Below are positions 48,693-60,891 of a DNA stretch of 64,000 bases, piece after piece. Source of the stretch: Nautilus pompilius (lineage: Eukaryota; Mollusca; Cephalopoda; Nautilida; Nautilidae). Position 1 is the first letter of the stretch. The number at the start of each line of letters is the position of its first letter. Made by a program: the position numbers and the translations under genes. Below the pieces are notes generated by a model. It saw nothing but the letters and a program-made list of their open reading frames with translations. It was not told the origin of the DNA and made no database searches. The stretch covers positions 1,240,001 through 1,304,000 of the forward strand of contig JACATO010000624.1 of NCBI GenBank assembly GCA_018389105.1. Direction: 5' to 3'.

Positions 48693-51600
48693 GCTCATAC
48701 AATAAAAACGTACACAACATATTCAGGCTATCGCTCAAGACCGATCCGGTTAATGAAGCCTACATAATCTTGTTAATTGTGCGATGTTTATTAATCTATT
48801 GTTTTGTTATTTTAAAAAAAAATCCACTTTCAGAGTCAAACGCTTGTAGATTTATACCTATTTTTTCTACTAAAATTAGCTGTTCTGTATATTATTTGTA
48901 GATGAGACGCTACTAATTCGTTTCCAAGGGCGACACGTTTTCGTTTCTCAACCAAAATGAAAGCAATGGCGCCTGTGCATGAAATCTCGCTTAAACATTC
49001 CATGAAATGTCATAGGTAAATATGAAGATCCCTCAGAATAAGATTACATCGAGAGTCCCTTGTTCTTTTGTACAATATTTTCTGTTTTGTTCCATTCTGC
49101 ATTGTAAGCTGTTGTTTTTGTTTTCCTTTGTACAGCCGGAGAAAATTAATGGAAACATTTGCGAATCCTCTAGAGCAAATGCCCCAAACTGTGGTTCGCA
49201 AACCCCTTCGGTGGTTCGATAATGTTTCAGAGGTTTCTCAGGAATAATTCCGTTATGACGGAAGCAAAAGTGATTGCGTGGCAAAATTCTAAGGAAAGTG
49301 AAAATTGCTTTTACCACCAAGTATGAAGAAATTGGAGAACATTTCTGACACGATTAATTTGGCATATGCATAAATAAATAATTAATCAAGTTTAATTACG
49401 GAAACGCAAGCTAATAAAAGCAACACTGCCATAGCTAATTTTCATTGGTTTTTTTTTCGAGTTATTCAGAAATTTGTTGAGATCTAATGAGATTAAGAAG
49501 TCAAAAGGAATTTCAAAAGTCTGACATTGGTCAATTTTTTACTGAATTTAAGAAACAAGCAACCTCTACATATGCGAGAAAGTATCTTCCTCGAATGCAC
49601 ATCTGAAAACCAAATCCAGAAGCAGATTCAATGTCGAAACAGACCTGAGACATTACCTTTCCTTTGTGGTTTCGGATTTCCAAGACCTAAACCGATTAAA
49701 GCAACCACATCCATCACACAGAGTAGAATGGAACTTCCGGTTTTACTGAAAGTTTACGCTTAATTGAAGTGATTCGAATTATGAAAGTGAAATCTTTAAA
49801 GATTGTTACTGTTTTCATAGTGTAATAGTTAATTAATAATGTAATGATAAATTATAGTGCAATAATAAGCAGTGTGTAATAAAATTGTCACAATAATAAT
49901 AGTTTTTGAAATCGCACAAAATAAACTAAGCATAAAGGCTGCGGGGCAGTTTATTTTTTCCTAAATAGGTTTCGCTTTAAAAAAGAAAATTTTAATTAAG
50001 TAAGATTACCTCTCTCTCTCTCTGGTAGGACATTGCAATTTAGCTTTCTACTCTTAATTAGATCTCATTGTTGAAATAAATTCAGTATTTCACGAAAATC
50101 AGTCCATTCAGAAATTAAACAACAACAAAGTAACGTTGTAGGGAGACATCACGCGAATGCGCATTGATCTGAAACCAGCCGATTCGCTCCGGCCCTGGCG
50201 TAGCACTGGTCGGGATACCATGTTTTTTTATACGTGAGTATTTCTGATATTAAGTAGACACATGACAGCCGGGCCCAGCGTTAAGTGGTACATATGTCGT
50301 TGTAAAATTTTAAAGACATTCTACAACTGATATGAAAATGCTGAGGTTAAGTGGCAGCTGTCCATCCACTAGACAAAAGTTAGTGTCAAGGATTAGTGTA
50401 CCATCCGCAGTAAATGCCATGTAAATTCTATCTCCATTGCCAAATGTCAAGGAATACACATTTAAATGCCATTTCACATCAACTTATATTAGTAATCGTC
50501 ATCCATCTATATTACTGAATGTCACGTTAACATTTCAAGCAATACTCGCTCGTATTCTCCAGTAAAAGCGATGTAAATGTTTTGTGAAGCTAACTCTTGT
50601 TAGCAAATTCGTTGCATAGGTCAGGTTAAAAATGTATTTGTCTATGATTACCATGAAAACATATTTCACTTATTTTTTCTGACTCATAAAATACGAGGTT
50701 CCGTCTAGTACCTGTGGTTGATTCCACAGCAGTTACACCCATTCGCACGATGAAAAGGCAGGCGGTCTGAATTGTACAGTGCAAAAAGGGCCACGCAATT
50801 TCATCGTTCATTTAATATCCTTTGTTATTTTATCTGGCATTAATTTCCATCTTGAACAAAATTCACACTGTCTGTGTAATTTTCTTAACCGACAAGGATA
50901 AAATGCAAGATTATTCGGCTCCAGTAGTGTTTATGAAATTAAGAATTAGAAAATTGTCTATTCTAACTTCAGGTCTCTTTAATATGGAAAGCAGAAATCT
51001 GTTTATTTAAACATTTTCTTAAGACGTAATTCCCGTCAAACGTCGTTGTGTTTCTTCTCCCAGTTACCTTACGGTGAGAAAACTGCGATTGATCGCCTAT
51101 ACATCCCTCGTAATATGGTATCCACTGGTTTCTGTTATGTTACATTAATTGTAACGGAAAGTTCTCTCTTTGAGATTGCATTTTACTGTCAGTTATGAAA
51201 CTCGCCAATCTTACAAGCAATGTAGCATCTTCCACATCTCGCGCTGCCGAATATCGCAAGCAACTTTTACTGAGTGAAATAAATACTTCGGAATCTGGAG
51301 GGATATTGGAAGAAAACATTTACACTTGTATCTAGAAATTGCGAATTCATGACAAGTCGGAACCAATTAAACTGTTCTTACATTTGGAGTGTCAACTTCT
51401 TGACAGAAGCATTATTAATGGAATTTAAAGGTGAAAGCTGTATTTCTATTTTGCATAATATTAGATAATTCCTGGTAATACTGTGCAGCGTGGGTTATCT
51501 ATATTTAGGATTACCAATACAGAAATGTTTAATAAATAGTATTAAAAATATCATGGCAGCACATAAATTGGCAGAATATACCTCTATCTTTTCTTTATCG

Positions 51601-52345
51601 TTCTCCTTAACCGGTTTAGGATTATATGCTATCTTTCATACCTGTATTCTATGTAAAATCACGTAGGTACGTTCTGCTGGTTCTTTAAGGTAAAGATAAT
51701 TCTTTGCCCAGCTAAACAGAGATTTTTGCTAACTGTTTATCAAGTAACGTGGGAGATTAAAGCTACTTCGAATATTAACTTCTTTATAAAGAAGGCAAAA
51801 CGCATTTACCTCAGTGCGTTAAATAGTCTCAACAAGTATTTTCATCTTCAGGTAGTGCCTACAGTAACAATGTTCGTTTAGAATGCAAGACTATCTCTCA
51901 CACATTCATGATACTTTGTTCGCTTTAATGTGATTTTTTTCATTTCATTCTTAAAAAACGATTAGTCTTTTATTGTTTGTTTTCTGTTGCGAAATCGGAT
52001 TGTCATCGACTTTTTTTACCTGGCTCACCATATCCCGTAGTTCCGAAATACGTTCAATAACGCAGCCATAATTTCGGTCACCCAAGTGGAAACTACTAAA
52101 ATATTGAATAAATTAGTTGGTACTTAAAGACTGCCACCATATCAGGAACAAGTTTGGAAAATGGATAAATCATCTTTTTCAAAAAATATTTTCAACAACT
52201 TTAAATTTAACATGAGCAGGTTTATGCAATTTATTCTCTTTCATTTAAAAAAAATTCACAAAAAATTACAATATATTATTTATTGCTCCACATATACGAT
52301 TAACCTTTATGAAATTTTGTTAGTTCATTATTAATTTGAGTCTGA
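48693..52345. other. Intergenic, no gene recognised
   Basis: AT-rich DNA. At 49170-49220 the words AAACTGTGGTTCGCAAACCCC resemble the inverse of a hAT end, but no partner end is visible. Frames of 95 (49033-49320, minus) and 78 codons (49527-49763, plus) carry no recognised domain. A short CT run is at about 50011-50022. Confidence 0.5.
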
Positions 52346-52417
52346 AAGAGAGACGGGGATAACGCGTCAGTACAGAGATAGAGAGATGACGTCAGTACAG
52401 AGAGAAAGATGACGTGT
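52346..52417. repeat. GACGTCAGTACAGAGA micro-repeat
   Basis: Near-copies follow each other: GCGTCAGTACAGAGATAGAG at about 52364, GACGTCAGTACAGAGAGAAA at 52388 and GATGACGTGTC at about 52409. The word AGAGATGACGTCAGTACA also occurs next to the TA/GA microsatellite at about 33220-33238. Confidence 0.6.
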
Positions 52418-52687
52418 CTATGAATTTCACTTTATACCGATATCCTGATAGGATTCTCATATCTCCCATAGAATCTTATTAATTTTTACAGATGTCACAG
52501 AATTGATCTTTAGTTTTCTCAAACTTTGAAATTAATTGCATGAAACCTAATGACATGAATTAACATGGCAACAGAAAATCGGCGATCGGTCTTTGGCACT
52601 ACGATTAACCGTAACATCGACTAACAGTGAGGAGTAATGACAGGTTGGAAGCGTTGTTGGCACTCAGTGTGGTTATAATGTATGACG

Positions 52688-52690
<3 letters not shown>
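52418..52690. other. Intergenic, nothing seen
   Basis: AT-rich sequence between two simple repeats. No open frame beyond a chance one that runs into the CT tract. Confidence 0.5.

Positions 52691-52747
<57 letters not shown>
52691..52747. repeat. (CT)28 microsatellite
   Basis: About 57 bases of CT. It gives a spurious Ser-Leu frame at 52627-52809. Confidence 0.97.
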
Positions 52748-52750
<3 letters not shown>

Positions 52751-53571
52751 GATTTCCACGTGTAGGCGAGACCCAACAGACCATCGAACTGACGTCGATT
52801 TTCTTTTGAAACTCACGATCCCTTACCTTTAACAGATGCAGATGCGGTCTTCGGCCTCTTTTGACAAATCAATAAAAGATGGTAATGGAGACACTACAAA
52901 TCGTTCTATTTCAAGCAAAAATTATTGAATGATCGGCTAGATTTATCAAAAATTCGTATAATGTTAGCCGAGAAATTGCATTCTTTTGCGGAAAATATCC
53001 GTAATTATTATATTTAATTTTTTTCGACAAACTAATATCTTTAACTTTAAAAAAATCCGCATCAGAAAGTAGAATAAAGAATTTTTTCTCCTATTTTATC
53101 GTTTATAATAAAATAACCATTGCTCGTTAATTTCATATCGTATTTATACTATATTGTTCAAAAACAGTAAAAGCTTTTAACGCTTAATCAGTTCACGTAC
53201 GAAATAAAAACGCAATTTAATCTTTCTTAAAATAATAAGCTCTTCCGTTGCCCTTTTCTAGGTAACCATTTTCTTTTGTTCACTATTTTCCATTGAAAGT
53301 TGCAGTAAGACTCCAGGAAATTATTTTCTAGTATTTATAGTACAAATCTGTAAAAAAAAGTGTCCGCTAATTTGCTTTACCTTCAGGGCGCAACGAATAA
53401 TGTTATATGCCAGTAAATAATTCAGTCTGAATCGTGTGCAGATAACTGTAATTTTTATTATAGAATTTAGTTCGGATTTTAATTTGGATGTGTTGTGATG
53501 TTTTATATTTGTTTTATGACTGGTCTTTCATAATATAACAATAGTTACTATATTCGTATTATAAAACTACC
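52748..53571. other. Intergenic, nothing seen
   Basis: AT-rich DNA with no open frame of note, no repeat and no RNA gene visible. Confidence 0.6.
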
Positions 53572-53584
53572 TCTACTACTACTC

Positions 53585-53626
<42 letters not shown>

Positions 53627-53630
53627 ATAC

Positions 53631-53677
<47 letters not shown>
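53572..53677. repeat. Compound (CTA)n(ATA)n microsatellite
   Basis: About 54 bases of CTA trinucleotides grade into about 52 bases of AAT. On the minus strand it appears as a poly-Ile/poly-Ser reading frame that is not a gene. Confidence 0.96.
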
Positions 53678-53678
<1 letters not shown>

Positions 53679-53686
53679 GTAACCGA

Positions 53687-53765
53687 AACAACTCCAGAAG
53701 CAACCGATAGACCCCAACAGAATTCTTGATTTTTAGACGTGGCAGGAAATCTGGAGAACAAACCA
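53687..53765 (+). repeat. Dispersed repeat copy 2 (GACGTGGCAGGAAA core)
   Basis: Aligns with 16787-16862 over about 75 bases at roughly three-quarters identity, including the identical 20-base core TTTTTAGACGTGGCAGGAAA. It lies between two long trinucleotide microsatellites. Confidence 0.7.
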
Positions 53766-53833
53766 CAGTAGGAAGATACGCCAAACTGAGCAGGAATCGA
53801 TTCAGAGACATCTAACTACTGTGGACTTGAGAT

Positions 53834-54000
<167 letters not shown>

Positions 54001-57000
54001 GCTAAACACTTCAATCTAAATGCACACAATCAGTTCTGTTTCTATTCATATGTTGAAAAAATTGAAAACTATCAAAATTACATGGGGAAATCGCACCTTG
54101 AATATAAATAGGTTATCCCCAAAAAAATGTTTAATGGCTCAAACAGAGTATTCTGAAATTTCCCATTATATTTTATATGATTCTTCATTGTTCCATGATG
54201 TTCTTAAAACTGTTAAAGAACTTTTATTTAAACCTAGAAAAATTTGGAGATTTTTATAAAATTGTTCATAACTCTTCTAATGTTGAAACAGCCAGCATCT
54301 TCAGTCAACGTTGAAATACTTTTTCAGGAAAAAAATATTATCCCTTATTTGTGAAAATACGCGTGGAAAGTAGGTGATCATGATAAACAACAAACTGCTA
54401 CGTATGTCAAAATGGTCCTGTTTCTTTCAGAAATTATTTTAAAACTTGGTCTTCAGTAAAAAGGTTTGGCAGTTTGAATGATTTTTGAAACCGGGCAATT
54501 TTGTTTAGGAAAAGGATTATATGATCAACAAGAACTGTCAATAGAAGAACGGGTTTTTTGCAAGAATTCAAGAAAAGGGAAAAGGACAAATTTGCTAGAA
54601 ACGGTACATTAGATGGTGAATTATAAGAATGTATTGCCAAGAAGATATCTGTTGAAAGTTATTTGTTAAGAATGGGCTTCAAGTCACACACCCCAGCTAA
54701 ATTACCAACACTTTCTGTCTTGCTGAGATAAAAAAGGGCATTTCATTTTTATTTAAAAAATGCCAAAATTGCCAAGTAAAAGAATGAAGCAAAGTGATAT
54801 TTTCAGATAATAGTCAGAATAAAATCATGTGCAAGATTTAAAGACTGCAGTTTCCAACCCAGACGTATTTTAAGAAACGTTCACAGGTGGTTTGTTTTTA
54901 CGGGTAATGGTAAAAACTGGTAAACATACCAAAAGGAACATAAACGAAATATAATTTAACTCTGATAAATGTATATATAATAGTTTAGGGTTTTAAATAT
55001 TTTTCACAAGTCAATGGTAGAAATGTAATTATTTGATAAATAATTGCTGATATATAAGTAAACATGAATGATTTAATAAAATAAAGGAAACGATATGTTT
55101 TAACAAAAACAGAAGCAGCATTGTTTTAAAAAGTTAAAACGAACGATGTAGTTTTAATTTCTTTGCATTCTAACCCTCTAAATTAGTTATATGTATATTT
55201 TTAAAATTTTCAAATCAACACAAAAGGTGAACTTGTAACTTTCAAATAGACTCATAGTGCTTCTGACGGAATCCTCAGCTGTGTCCTATCCTTTAACAGG
55301 CTTCAGCCTATCATTTACAGAATCTTCTGGATAGTGAGCCTGGCAGAGAGCTGATCAGCCCCTACCGTTGTTCAGCTTATATATGCCTTACCCACTCCAT
55401 GTACGAACTACTAATCCCTACTCGCTCTTTCGGCACTCTCACCAAATCACTCTGGTGCTGATTCTTTGCATGGTCCAAGAGAGAAACCGATGATTTTTAG
55501 TGTTTTCCCACCAATATTACCAATTGTTTCCTAGCGCCTAGCTCTACGGCGGAAAACACGCTTTCAATCCTTCCTCTGATTTATTGCCACAAGAATCCAT
55601 ACTTTGTCCTTTTACTTTCGTTTGCCTCTTCTATTCACAGACTGGAAATTCGACTAACAAACAAACCTGCATTGTCCTCTTTGACCAGTTGATGATATCA
55701 GGTCTCAGTATGATATATCTTTATCTTGATGGAATACTAATTTCCGTCCCATCACCAATAGTACAAAAAGAGTCTTAATGACTTTTTCTTACCTATTATA
55801 TCTTTCATAAATCTTAAATTATCTACAAGTAACTAATGTTTTGGTCCTCATGCCTAACTATACTATTTAATACAGCTAAGAGTGTCTCATTTACATTAAT
55901 GATTTACCAAAATAAAATAACGATCAGGTTTCCATCGACAACTATTATTTACACGATTCGCATGAACGTTTGTATAACCTGCCTGGAAACGAGAACGTGC
56001 CGAGTTTATCTCTTTTTTTAATTGAAGCAAAAATTTCGATCTTTTTTTAAGAAAAACAAACTATAATGATATTTAAAGAATTATTTTTTAAAAAAATAAT
56101 ATTTCCTCCATTTCTAAGACCGTAATCTCCTTTGTATACCTAATTCTATCGCGAGATGTTTCTTATTCCATACTTCTACTGATGCAATATTTTCAAGAAA
56201 TTCGCGAATGGGTTTTCGTTTTCGAGGGCTAAAGCGAAATGTTAGTCATATTTCTTGCTTCTTCGCACGCGAATACCAGATGTAAGTTCGTACGGGTCAA
56301 TTGTCGCCGATCTCAGCGGTCAAGTTGTTCGACATATTTATTTAATGATGATAATTTGTACCGAATCATTTTATACCGCTTCTCGTTTTGAATTTAAAAT
56401 AGAAATAGATTTTTCTCTGTTAGCACTTTCTGAAAATAGCGATTGTGAACTTGCGGAACCACAAAAATATGAGCACTATGAAGAAAACATGTTTGCAAAA
56501 AATATTTAGGCGTGAGAATCGAATTAACTGCAGATGTTAATAAAAGGAAGCCTTAGGTTTGGAACATTCAAAACAGCTCCATAAATCATTAAACAGGTGG
56601 ACAGCAAAGAAATTTACTTTGTTATTCTACAAAAAGAAATTAAAATGTCATTGCAACATTAGTTTTATAATAAATGCCTATTAATATAGTGATATGGTTT
56701 AGGCTTATTTTTTATTATAGTATTCATGGGGTTTAGACTTAATCTTGCAAAAACATAGAAATCTGGTTTAGAATTAGCCTTGTATCAATAGAACGCTAGT
56801 TTAGATTTCATTGCGCATCAGTACAGTAATGTACGAGTGTGTAGATTGTTTAATTTCGAATCGATCTGATGCTTATAGGCAATAATTATACTCTGACTAA
56901 ACGATATTACAAACAGCCTCTATAACTGGACTGACTGAGAGTGGTAATAACCTCGCTTTGATTTATATCAGCGTTAAATCTGTCGAATATATTCAGGGGT

Positions 57001-59841
57001 ATTTAAATTATTTCATTTCTTGCGATTCTTCCATGCCAGTTTAGGTTATTTCGTGTATTCTATGCAATTTGTGTAATTCACAGTACAAATAAGAATTTTC
57101 AGTACACTGTGATTTTGTCTTCGCTGGTATGATCATAGGGGAGAGATACAAACACAGGGACTCTTTGATGTGGGTAAGAAATTAAAGAGTAAAAGGATGT
57201 CCAGCTATTATAAGGGGCGGCGAAACATAATTGAAGGACTTAAAAGATTTTTAAAAGAAATTGATGAAAAAATATCGAAACGTAAAATAATGAAAGTAAT
57301 ATTAAAAAGAATGCTTAATTTCATTTAATGAAACGACTACAACCAGCTCAAGACGCCAATTAAGAAACATAACTGAAAAAAACAAATTCATTACGTAAAG
57401 TATATTAACACAAACAAATTCCCTTCTAAGCAAAAAACATTACTCATTGTTTACCACCATTTTACAAAAAAGCAAACAAACAGAAACGATAATAGGATAA
57501 ATTCTGATATTAACAACATGCCCAGAGGGAGACACCGTCTAGTAGATAGAATTTTATTGATAAAGGTTTTAGCAGCAAAAAATATTATAATGAGATTTTT
57601 TTTATCTTCTCCGTGGTCATATGAGGATATCGCACTGGCAACTGATCTGCATCCAGAGCACTGAAAGAACCAAAAAAATTCTTAACAACCATCCAACAGG
57701 AAGTAAGTATGCCGAGAAGCCGTAATTAGTTACCCGAAGGTATTAGCTTCTAAATGAATTTTGTCAGGATGCCAATGCGTTATTTTACAATTATGATAAA
57801 AGAAAAAAGAGATTTAAAATAGTGGAGAAGAAAAAGGAAACAAATTTTACTCATGATTTAATAAAAATGTATTTTTTGACAGCCAGAGTGTTCTTGCGGG
57901 GAGAGGGTTAACGCGTTAATTTGATTATTTTATCAGTTGTGTAAGATCCTAAATTTGTCAATGATTTTCTAAAATCTCCAAAAGAAACCACCGCTTTAAA
58001 TCGTGAAAGATTAAATATTTAATTCTCATTTTTATAAAAATAGTTTTTAAAATGTGAAATAATTTGTTGGCATAAATAGAAGAGTATCGCCTGTTACCTG
58101 CTGAAGGTAGAACCAGTTTTTGGAAGAAAATGAATGTAGTTACATCAAAAGACTTACTTTGTATCGAAATATGACAGCGCTTTTGCACCATTTATTAACT
58201 AAAAGTATTTAATGATTCTACAATGATGGGTACCTGGCATTAAACTATAATGTAACTGCACTTGTCTATCTAAGCAAATGTTTTCGGTCTCGAATTTCCG
58301 TAAATTGAATAAACCTGTCTTAGATCTTTCCGATATCGTTGAGTTTATCTTTAGTGAGTCGATTGTAAACTGCCTGTGTAGAATTCAGCCTACTGCAAGA
58401 ATCTTATCCTACACATTGCGTTCAGAAATGGTTGTTCGAGATACGTAATTCTTTGTGACATCATGGTTTTTCAGCAGAGTGTTCCCTAGTTCATTACGAC
58501 TGATACACGAAATCAAAAGATGTTCTTTTGCACAACATGATGTGAGAGAATTGAATGTTTTCAAAGGTGATTTATCGTCTTGCAGTTTACTTTTCTTCAT
58601 GTTGTCGATATACTTAGTAGACAACTATTGAAAAAACAATATAAGTATTCTGTCTTAAATTTCAAGTCATACCGACAGCATATACTACAGGTTTTAAAGA
58701 AATCATGCCAGGATTTAAAACGAATTGTACTAAATTTTGCGATAGTTCTTCTCATTTTGTATAACCACGTATCAGGCAATCAAATATGACTGGCATAAAG
58801 CTTTTCATGTACTACGACTTAATTACTGTTTTAAAATGATACGGGCAATATCACAAGACTCGTCAATAATGGTAAATCTGTTAGGATGCATATTCGACAT
58901 TTTTTACCTTTTTAAAAATTTAATTTGGAAAGATTAAGTCAATAGCTATCTAGCGCAAGATATGCACGCTAAATGGAATCATCTCGTCGTCTTATGTCAT
59001 TTGGTTTTTATTCTGTGACTGTAGCTCTGGAGTATCATCTGAGCTTGGATCCACCGAAGAATTAACAAAGCTGTTCCGGTTAGCATCACCGAAGCACAGA
59101 CGAGTAAAGGCAAACGATTTTCTTAGCATTACAGCTGGCTAACGACCAGTAGACGCTTTTTTGGCTTTTCAGATTAAAAAAAAAAAAAACAGTAAGCAGA
59201 AAGCAAGTTTTTTCTGAGATGAAGCTACGCCAAAAGGTAGTTACTAAGCTAACTTTCACTGAAGATTCGAACCACAGACCGTATCGCTAAATTCAGTCAA
59301 CAACCGCGTATCTTATATCTACACTGGTGACGAAAATTAACGCACTATCTTAATTTTACACAACATATCTAGTTTCATCGTGAATGTTACAATGCAGATA
59401 CAGACACATTTTTAACAACAAAAAAAACATTTAAACATCGATTTGATAGATGTTTGTAATAAATGTTCTAAATGCTATTTCTGTGTAGCTATAACTACAG
59501 TGATCAAGTAGACTTCGATAAATGTATACATTGCAATATATTTTACTAATGAATATGCTAAAATAAATAAACAAATCAGAAACGAAGTTGCTTAAACACT
59601 GCATTAGTCCTGATAATTTCACTCAAAAGAAACCAACAATTATTTTGGGTGGTGCAATAACTTTGGCTAGTAGAGTATATTAACCTGCAGGTATCGTTAT
59701 TCGGCTAGGTTTTACAAATAACATGTTACCCGTGATCTTTGGACCTATATAAAATAAGTTGTTTCTAAAGAGAATTATCTGAAAGTACCATACTCTTCGA
59801 AATCTAAAAATATTCAAAACTAGTGTAACAATGTATATTTA
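54001..59841. other. Intergenic, no gene recognised
   Basis: AT-rich DNA with many short frames, the longest about 85 codons (56255-56509, plus, with no known domain). A GC-richer patch at 55255-55480 has no open frame I trust. At 59262-59271 GATTCGAACC is the inverse of a tRNA B-box-like word, but no A box or cloverleaf accompanies it. Nothing else is seen. Confidence 0.55.
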
Positions 59842-59868
59842 TTAGGTCGTTACAAACGTTTTGTCAGT
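59842..59868 (+). repeat. mariner B left terminal inverted repeat
   Basis: TTAGGTCGTTACAAACGTTT and the next few bases, preceded by TA. Well preserved. Confidence 0.93.
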
Positions 59869-60028
59869 ATTTATGTTATGTTAATTTGAAGTTCATTTTT
59901 GCACGCTTGTGGGGTGTATTCAGATAAATTATATATCGTTTTGTAGTGTAGCTTTGGCATACATTATGCAAAGCCTACCTTTCTAAAAGTCATAAGATAG
60001 ATGTGTGCTTCAGGGTTTTGAGTGGAGC

Positions 60029-60809
60029 ATGAGTAGAAAAGTTTTTCGTGCCATTTTGCTTCACGAGTTCAAACCAGGCCACAAAGCGAGGCAACTCGTA
60101 ACATTAAGCAAGCATGGGGCGAGGACCCAGCAATGAAGCGCACAGTACAACGATGATTTGTAAAGTTGCGATCAGGTGATGTGAGCCTCGAGGATAAGGA
60201 ACGTAGCGGACGTCCTTCCAGCTGAGATAACGACCGTCTGAAATCTTCAATTGAAGCCGATCCAAGAAAAGCAGTGCGAGAAATTGCTGCAGAGCTTGAC
60301 CTAAGCACTGCAACTGTTTCCTGACATCTTGACTCAATCGGAAAGGTGAAAGGCTTGACAAGTGGATGCTGAACGAACAACAACAAAATCGTCTATTGGA
60401 GATCTGCTCTTCGCTTGTCATAAGAAACAAAAAAAACCATCACCGATGAAAGGTACTGTCGTGAATTAAACGTTTATCAGAAACTCTCCCAACGACAGCC
60501 GGCATTGATGAATCGAAGAAGCCCAATCTTGCTCAACAACAACGCTCGTCCTCATGTCGCAATAGTGACTCTTCACAAACTCAACACGTTGGGGTACGAA
60601 GTTCTCCCTCACCCAGCCTATTCACCAGACATTTCTCCCACCTCAACAGCTTGCTCCATCTGAAATCCTTCTCCAACCAAGTAACAACTGAAACTGCCTT
60701 CTAACAGTTTTTTGACTCAAGAAATCCAGATTTTTTTCAAAATGGTATAAATGCACTTGTAGCTCGTTGACAGAAGTGTATCGATTGTAATTGAACCTAC
60801 TTTGATTAA
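60029..60809 (+). pseudogene. mariner transposase, deleted and interrupted
   Basis: Starts at ATG 60029 with MSRKVFRAILLHEFKPGHKA, the N-terminal helix-turn-helix region. A stop follows after 35 codons, and then recognisable pieces appear in other frames: LEDKERSGRPSS-like, RLKSSIEADPRKAVREIAAE and IGKVKGL. The block with the first catalytic Asp is deleted. After the junction near 60440 come YCRELNVYQKLSQRQPALMN, NNNARPHV (second catalytic Asp changed to Asn), and HPAYSPDISPT with the third Asp still present. The C-terminal end at about 60809 matches that of copy A. It is non-functional. Confidence 0.93.
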
Positions 60810-60862
60810 TAAACTTCACGTTCAGCAGCGATATGAGGTCTTGTTGTTACGGTAAAAAAAAA

Positions 60863-60889
60863 TCCGACAAAACGTTTGTGACGACCTAA
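60863..60889 (-). repeat. mariner B right terminal inverted repeat
   Basis: Ends ACAAAACGTTTGTGACGACCTAA-like, the near-perfect inverse of the left end, followed by TA. Confidence 0.93.
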
Positions 60890-60891
60890 TA

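Larger units (their letters stand above)
59842..60889 (+). mobile_element. mariner element B (internally deleted)
   Basis: A 1048-bp mariner of the same family as element A. The left end TTAGGTCGTTACAAACGTTT and the inverse of the right end TTAGGTCGTCACAAACGTTT differ at only about two of 27 positions, and TA flanks both sides (59840-59841 and 60890-60891). It keeps the N-terminal coding part that A has lost but lacks about 220 bp in the middle (junction near 60440) that A retains. Confidence 0.96.

Noticed and set aside
49170..49220. hAT terminal repeat (AAACTGTGGTTCGCAAACCCC)
   Set aside because: It resembles hAT ends, but no partner end, target duplication or transposase remnant was found nearby.
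59262..59271. tRNA or tRNA-derived SINE on the minus strand (GGTTCGAATC)
   Set aside because: The B-box-like word is present, but there is no A box at the right distance and the T-arm and anticodon stems do not pair.
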